8,426 nucleotides of DNA, taken from contig JALOPT010000058.1 of assembly GCA_025453715.1 (NCBI GenBank), positions 1 through 8,426 of the forward strand. Direction: 5' to 3'. The notes beneath the pieces were generated by a model. The model searched no databases and was not told where the DNA came from. It was given only the letters and a program-made list of their open reading frames with translations. The stretch's first letter is position 1; each line of letters begins with the position of its first letter. The translations under genes and the position numbers were made by a program. Positions 5,579 through 8,426 of the stretch are shown here, in pieces. Source of the stretch: Methanoregulaceae archaeon (GTDB taxonomy: Archaea; Halobacteriota; Methanomicrobia; Methanomicrobiales; Methanospirillaceae).

Positions 5579-5812
5579 TTATCCTGTTTCAACATGGCAG
5601 GCCCCGGGTTCCTGCATTTCAGTAATAACCCTGTTAATATTTTTTACAAACAGGAAGAGCGATATCAGGGCAGCAATCGCACATCCATACAATGCAATAA
5701 AGAGGACCAGGTTATACGAACCGGATGCTAATTCAATTGCCTTTACCAGAAGACCAAGGATGATAAAAAGAACACACCATTGGACCGGGCAAAGTATTTT
5801 CGGCCAATCCAT
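5579..5812 (-). CDS. 77-residue small membrane protein with two helices
   Basis: The translation shows two hydrophobic segments, about residues 10-28 (PVQWCVLFIILGLLVKAIE) and 35-55 (LVLFIALYGCAIAALISLFLF), joined by the short loop LASGSYN. A basic end (KNINR) follows the second segment, which by the positive-inside tendency puts both termini in the cytoplasm (inference). The C-terminal tail is polar (residues 57-77). No catalytic motif is visible and I do not recognise a family. The ATG at 5812 has no Shine-Dalgarno site, but an A/T-rich box (CAATAAAAA on the minus strand, 5842-5834) is centred about 26 bases upstream, suiting a leaderless message. The gene is divergent from the helical protein at 6117 and seems to stand alone. 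Confidence 0.75.
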   Translation of the reverse strand: MDWPKILCPVQWCVLFIILGLLVKAIELASGSYNLVLFIALYGCAIAALISLFLFVKNINRVITEMQEPGACHVETG

Positions 5813-5825
5813 ATTACAAAGAAGG

Positions 5826-5842
5826 TATTATTTTTTTTATTG
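5826..5842 (-). promoter_or_regulatory. A/T-rich promoter box of the membrane protein gene
   Basis: The plus strand reads TATTATTTTTTTTATTG; on the minus strand this is a TATA-like stretch beginning CAATAAAAA, about 22-30 bases before the ATG at 5812. The T8 on the plus strand could alternatively be read as a terminator, but no plus-strand gene ends here. Confidence 0.4.
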
Positions 5843-6084
5843 ATATTGATGCTGCTTTTGTCAGGCAAAGCGGTATGAATTTCGAGGGGCCGGTTCGACG
5901 CTGCCCATGTTGTACACAGCCAGTTCTCTACCGGTATCCCGGGATTCCCGGAGCCTATACATGTTCAAATTTCCGTGCAGTCTTGCCGGGATCGTGTGTG
6001 GTGGATTGCCTCGCCGTTCGTCGATAAAAATGGGCATGCGGTTTTATACCTGTTTTATCCGGGAAGACGAACACTGCAAAAACC
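5843..6084. other. Intergenic stretch between divergent genes
   Basis: The plus-strand frame of the following gene stays open back to 5907, but residues translated from 5907-6116 are Ser/Arg/Cys-rich and unlike the rest of that protein. I therefore treat this as noncoding. A TATA-like TTTTATACC at 6042-6050 is visible, as is a better-placed one at 6085-6092. I see no RNA gene. Confidence 0.5.
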
Positions 6085-6092
6085 TTATTATT
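6085..6092 (+). promoter_or_regulatory. TATA-like box of the helical protein gene (leaderless)
   Basis: CTTATTAT preceded by GCAAAAAC lies about 28 bases before the ATG at 6117. The predicted transcript start is at or within a few bases of the ATG, and there is no Shine-Dalgarno site, so this gene is probably leaderless. Confidence 0.45.
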
Positions 6093-6116
6093 CCCCGGCT
6101 TTCACACTATGACAGT

Positions 6117-6584
6117 ATGGGATTAAAAGAAGCCTTTACCGAAGATGAATGGAAGAACCTGGTATCACTCCCGTATGCGATCTCGATGGCGGTTATCGCT
6201 GCAGCCCCGAACATCATGGGGCTCTGGGGTGAGACGAAGTCCATGATGCAGGAACCCCCAAACCTGGCAGCTTCGAGCGGCAGTGCCCTTGCAGGGCTTA
6301 TCATTGCAGAGGCACAGGCACACCTGAAGGACCTCGTGAGTGAGCAGCAGCACCTGTGGAAACAGGACCAGGCCGGTTACCGGACCAAGGTCGTCGCCGC
6401 CTGCAAATCCGCTGCTGCTGCCCTTGACAAGGTACCCCCGGAAGAGGCCCTGGCCTACAAAAAATGGGTGCTCGCCGTAGGCGTGAAGGTCGCCGAGGCC
6501 TCAAAAGAGGACGCGAATGCGGTAAGTGACCCGGAAAAAGTGGCTCTTGGCGAGCTCTCCGCTGCACTCGGCGTGAGTATGTAG
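6117..6584 (+). CDS. Conserved helical protein of unknown function, 155 residues
   Basis: The protein begins MGLKEAFTEDEWKNLVSLPY and is Ala/Leu/Lys-rich throughout, with heptad-like helical stretches and no clear membrane span. A C-terminal section with F/YKKWVLAVGVKVAEASKE...VSDPEKVALGELSAALGV recalls a family of uncharacterised prokaryotic proteins that share a KxW-L-x-x-V/A-x-x-V-A-x-A-A/S-K-E segment followed by V-S-x-x-E-K-x-A-L; I recognise this by eye only. A weakly hydrophobic helix lies at about 18-32 (LPYAISMAVIAAAPN). I set the start at the third ATG because the FTEDEW-type opening is expected near the N terminus, a TATA-like box sits about 28 bases ahead, and the upstream 70 codons of open frame do not look coding. 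The function is unknown. A strong hairpin follows the stop. Confidence 0.85.
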   Translation: MGLKEAFTEDEWKNLVSLPYAISMAVIAAAPNIMGLWGETKSMMQEPPNLAASSGSALAGLIIAEAQAHLKDLVSEQQHLWKQDQAGYRTKVVAACKSAAAALDKVPPEEALAYKKWVLAVGVKVAEASKEDANAVSDPEKVALGELSAALGVSM

Positions 6585-6594
6585 TGATACCCGG

Positions 6595-6630
6595 CTGTTT
6601 TTTCCAACCGGCCTTTTCAGGCCGCAATAT
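6595..6630 (+). terminator. T6 tract and GC hairpin behind the helical protein gene
   Basis: T6 (6598-6603) lies 14 bases behind the TAG at 6582-6584. It is followed by CGGCCT/AGGCCG (6609-6614, 6619-6624) with a 4-base loop and then CAATATTTTC. The T tract is the likelier archaeal stop signal and the hairpin may protect the 3' end. Confidence 0.55.
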
Positions 6631-6638
6631 TTTCTACC

Positions 6639-6663
6639 CCGGGCATACATTTCGAAAGCCCGG
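6639..6663. repeat. 6-bp inverted repeat CCGGGC/GCCCGG around TTCGAA
   Basis: CCGGGC (6639-6644) and GCCCGG (6658-6663) are perfect complements across 13 bases containing the palindrome TTCGAA. It follows the hairpin at 6609-6624 and precedes the small two-gene unit. Its role is unknown. Confidence 0.4.
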
Positions 6664-6772
6664 TCACACTCTGCCCGTACGGTAAATGGCCAGGTTTCTT
6701 TTCGATTCTAAAACATTACCGGACTGCCTGCCTCATTCATAGTGCAATGCGATTTTACAGGGGGCGGGTGTT

Positions 6773-6985
6773 GTGGATTGTCTGGCGGAGATTGGGACAA
6801 CCAGTGAGCCCGGTTGTATGAATTCGACCGGTAAGGGCCTCGTGGCTGACGGTCGGTTAATTATCGGTGATGATGTGCAGGGACAATTCGTCCCCGGAGA
6901 CCAATTGATGCGGGGAATAAACCCGGGTTTAAACCAGCTCTCTTTTTTTGGAGTAGTACTGAATATCTACCAGCGTGAACGATAA
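6773..6985 (+). CDS. Possible 70-residue hypothetical protein (GTG start)
   Basis: The frame starts at GTG 6773 with a partial Shine-Dalgarno match (GGCGGGTG, 2 bases before the start); an internal ATG at 6818 is an alternative. The product carries a strand-like central part (GLVADGRLIIGDDVQGQF, 22-39) and ends NQLSFFGVVLNIYQRER. I do not recognise it. Its TAA overlaps the ATG of the Cys-rich gene in the arrangement TAATG, which supports expression as one unit. Codon use is acceptable but not decisive, and it could be the remnant of a longer gene. Confidence 0.45.
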   Translation: MDCLAEIGTTSEPGCMNSTGKGLVADGRLIIGDDVQGQFVPGDQLMRGINPGLNQLSFFGVVLNIYQRER

Positions 6986-7164
6986 TGGCTGAAAAAAAGA
7001 AATGTGAGTACTGTGAAAAAGACGCCATCGGGTACCAGGGATACGGGTGTTGTGCAGCATATGTATGCCTGGACCATGCCGACAGGTTTGTTCTTGACCT
7101 TAAACCCGGGGAAAAAATGACATCGGGCGAATGTTATTTCGAGCGGTTCGATAACCGGGATTAA
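6985..7164 (+). CDS. 59-residue Cys-rich, probable zinc-binding mini-protein
   Basis: The protein begins MAEKKKCEYCEKDAIGYQGY and ends CYFERFDNRD. The metal-ligand candidates are C7-x2-C10, C22-C23, C28-x2-H31 and a lone C50, an arrangement like a compact treble-clef or B-box-type zinc site; four to six ligands are available. The spacing does not match rubredoxin or a classical 2[4Fe-4S] ferredoxin. The start codon has no Shine-Dalgarno site of its own; it overlaps the preceding TAA as TAATG, so translation is probably coupled to the 70-residue frame. A T5 tract after the palindrome AGAGGCCTCT lies about 50 bases behind the stop. I do not recognise a named family; protein-protein or nucleic-acid contact or metal handling are possible roles. 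Confidence 0.8.
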   Translation: MAEKKKCEYCEKDAIGYQGYGCCAAYVCLDHADRFVLDLKPGEKMTSGECYFERFDNRD

Positions 7165-7212
7165 ACCCTGTTACTATACTCTCCGGTCACTGGTGGCCCG
7201 CTCTATCCCTTG

Positions 7213-7226
7213 AGAGGCCTCTTTTT
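7213..7226 (+). terminator. Palindrome plus T tract between convergent genes
   Basis: The 10-base palindrome AGAGGCCTCT (7213-7222) runs into TTTT (7223-7226) on the plus strand, about 50 bases after the Cys-rich gene. The T tract suits plus-strand termination; the palindrome has almost no loop, so a hairpin would be weak. Confidence 0.45.
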
Positions 7227-7234
7227 CGGCGTTT

Positions 7235-8098
7235 TCACTCAGAGACCGGTATAATTCTCCCTTTTAGCTGCTCCTCCACATTAAGTTTCATCAGTTCCAC
7301 AACATTATTCACCACCCCACGGGTGTACGTCCTGGTCAGCTCATCGGTCCGGAAGAACTCCCTGTCTGCGTTGCTGTTGAACTCTGCACCATGTGTCCGG
7401 TAGGCCATGCCGAACGGGGCGAGGATATACCCCATCTGCTGGAAGTTAAGAAAGATGTCCATGGCAGTCTTGACCCCCCCGTCCTCGTGGCCATTGACCA
7501 GGATCCCCACCACCTTTGACTCGGTAAGCCCGGGCTTATTCAGGTGATACAGGTTCTGCATGCAGGTCGTCCGGTCCAGGAAGATCTTGAGCCGGGCGGA
7601 CATGGCATTCCAGTTGACAGGAGAGGCGATAATTACCGCTTTCGATGCGGCAAGCATCTGGTGAAATACATGCATATCGTCTTTTGGGTTCCGGCACGGG
7701 TAATCGCAGGACTGTGCCCTGACAGCATAGCAGCACCAGCAGTTGTCGATCCGGTATTCATTCAGGTTGAACCTCCGGTAGGAGACCCCTTTCTCACGCA
7801 GCATCTCTTCTGCGATCCCGGTCATGACGCCGGTATTTCCTTCACGGTGGGTGCTGCCGTTGATCAGCAGAACATCGAAAGGCACTCCATCGTAGATAAA
7901 CGGCACATGCCCTGTTTCACGGATGAACTCCCCTGACGGGCTGTGGCAGTTTGGGCAACCCTTTGGTGGCTTTTGACCAGAAAAAACAAACCCACAGACA
8001 GTACATTTCCAGGATATGTGCAGGTCTGAGTCCTCCCCGGTTTTCTCTCCTGATATCATAGCAGGTATTTTCTCTTTTCTCCCTGATATATCTCCCAT
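7235..8098 (-). CDS. Rubredoxin-like domain fused to iron-sulfur-flavoprotein-type NAD(P)H/FMN reductase
   Basis: A 287-residue two-domain redox protein. Residues 30-51 form a rubredoxin-like metal site: W-K-C32-x2-C35-G-F followed by G-C48-P-N-C51, the short form seen in rubrerythrin-like domains. From about 74 onward it is a flavodoxin-fold FMN reductase: VLLINGSTHREGNT (76-89) is the strand plus FMN phosphate loop, and ASPVNWNAMSARLKIFLDR (158-176) is the conserved active-site region. Between them lies a Cys cluster, C120-W-C122-C123-x7-C131-x3-C135, followed by DDM. This occupies the place of the [4Fe-4S] motif (CX2CX2CX4-7C) of Methanosarcina-type iron-sulfur flavoprotein, but with different spacing. 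Expected role: electron transfer from ferredoxin or NAD(P)H via FMN, perhaps reducing O2 or peroxide in an anaerobe (family knowledge plus inference). The start is uncertain; no Shine-Dalgarno site precedes ATG 8098 or the next ATG at 8059. Confidence 0.92.
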   Translation of the reverse strand: MGDISGRKEKIPAMISGEKTGEDSDLHISWKCTVCGFVFSGQKPPKGCPNCHSPSGEFIRETGHVPFIYDGVPFDVLLINGSTHREGNTGVMTGIAEEMLREKGVSYRRFNLNEYRIDNCWCCYAVRAQSCDYPCRNPKDDMHVFHQMLAASKAVIIASPVNWNAMSARLKIFLDRTTCMQNLYHLNKPGLTESKVVGILVNGHEDGGVKTAMDIFLNFQQMGYILAPFGMAYRTHGAEFNSNADREFFRTDELTRTYTRGVVNNVVELMKLNVEEQLKGRIIPVSE

Positions 8099-8143
8099 AC
8101 TTGTTGCCCATTGCCTGCTTTCTGGAGCAACTGGAACGGAGGG

Positions 8144-8160
8144 TAAATTCTATTTTTTGG
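8144..8160. promoter_or_regulatory. Shared A/T-rich box between divergent genes
   Basis: The plus strand reads TAAATTCTATTTTTTGG. Read leftward it gives a TATA-like stretch (AAAAAATAGAATTTA) with a start expected near 8126, about 28 bases before the rubredoxin-flavoprotein ATG. Read rightward, TCTATTTTTT (8149-8158) would give a start near 8180, almost at the ATG at 8182. It may serve both directions. Confidence 0.35.
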
Positions 8161-8181
8161 AATTCTTTTTCAACGGATTTT

Positions 8182-8340
8182 ATGGCTTCATTAAATATAC
8201 CTCCCTGTGAGCACATTGTGTATTTCGGAAGAAAATTTGAAGTATACAAAAGTAATGAATCCCTGGGGGTGGATAGTGAGATTAAGAGAGATTTGAGGGA
8301 CCTGAAATTAGCCGGTTCTTGTAAGAAGAAAACACATTGA
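8182..8340 (+). CDS. Possible 52-residue hypothetical protein
   Basis: The frame from ATG 8182 to TGA 8338-8340 begins MASLNIPPCEHIVYFGRKFE and ends in a basic tail (LAGSCKKKTH). The middle part is charged and probably helical (SEIKRDLRDLKL, residues 32-43), and a strand-like HIVYFGRKFEVYKS lies at 11-24. There are two Cys (9 and 47). There is no Shine-Dalgarno site, but an A/T box lies about 28 bases upstream, fitting a leaderless gene. Base composition is more A/T-rich than the neighbouring reductase gene. I do not recognise it and its reality is uncertain; competing minus-strand frames here look worse. Confidence 0.45.
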   Translation: MASLNIPPCEHIVYFGRKFEVYKSNESLGVDSEIKRDLRDLKLAGSCKKKTH

Positions 8341-8426
8341 TCTGGGAATTCTCTTTTGTTACCTTTCTTACAGATGATTATATCAGAAAGCACTTCATAA
8401 AATCAAACCCCGTTAAAGTCTTCGAT

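Noticed and set aside
5257..5625. Plus-strand frame of 122 codons after the flavodoxin
   Set aside because: No start signals; its end is antisense to the membrane protein gene. A GGAGG near 5537 has no start codon at a suitable distance.
5885..5905. GGTTCGA-type sequence resembling a tRNA T-loop
   Set aside because: No acceptor, anticodon or D arm can be built around it.
5907..6116. N-terminal extension of the helical protein by 70 codons
   Set aside because: The extension is Ser/Arg/Cys-rich and unlike the rest, and a TATA-like box stands just before the ATG at 6117.
7917..8393. Minus-strand frame of 158 codons upstream of and overlapping the reductase
   Set aside because: It starts with GTG without signals and overlaps the N-terminal rubredoxin-like domain in another frame; the composition is irregular.
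1..8426. CRISPR array, insertion sequence, tRNA or rRNA
   Set aside because: No regularly spaced repeats, no transposase motifs with terminal repeats, and no conserved RNA-gene signatures were seen on either strand.

Overview
The window looks like chromosomal DNA of a methanogenic archaeon, most likely of the order Methanomicrobiales (Methanoregula-like). The archaeal assignment rests on what can be seen: TATA-type boxes about 25 bases before putative transcript starts, several genes that appear leaderless, Shine-Dalgarno sites of the GAGGTG type that match an archaeal 16S 3' end, oligo-T tracts behind genes, and an iron-sulfur-flavoprotein-like reductase. The genus is an inference from general protein character and was not tested by a search. 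No tRNA, rRNA, CRISPR array, transposase or prophage gene is recognisable.

Layout. The window opens with the C-terminal end of an unrecognised plus-strand protein (3-323). Next come two minus-strand genes: an alpha/beta hydrolase (535-1353) and a 71-residue protein built from two copies of a GFxYYLGKDG module (1581-1796). An almost gene-free stretch of about 0.8 kb follows, with inverted repeats, and then a 112-residue hypothetical protein (2590-2928, plus). Downstream are a 45-residue lysine-rich mini-protein (3356-3493, minus) and a PhzF-family isomerase (3578-4369, minus). The PhzF gene is divergent from a flavodoxin (4658-5209, plus); their shared control region holds a perfect 9-bp inverted repeat (4447-4468), a TATA box and a T8 tract.

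The right half holds a 77-residue two-helix membrane protein (5579-5812, minus), a conserved helical protein of unknown function (6117-6584, plus), and a possible two-gene unit in which a 70-residue ORF overlaps a 59-residue Cys-rich protein through a TAATG junction (6773-7164, plus). A rubredoxin-like domain fused to an iron-sulfur-flavoprotein-type reductase (7235-8098, minus) and a possible 52-residue ORF (8182-8340, plus) close the window.

Genes mostly alternate in strand and appear to be transcribed singly. The shared theme is weak: two flavin proteins, one with a rubredoxin-like domain, and a small Cys-rich protein suggest anaerobic redox or oxidative-stress functions, but the gene arrangement does not prove that they work together. 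The unusual aspect is the number of very small proteins (45, 52, 59, 71 and 77 residues). No defence or mobile system could be demonstrated.
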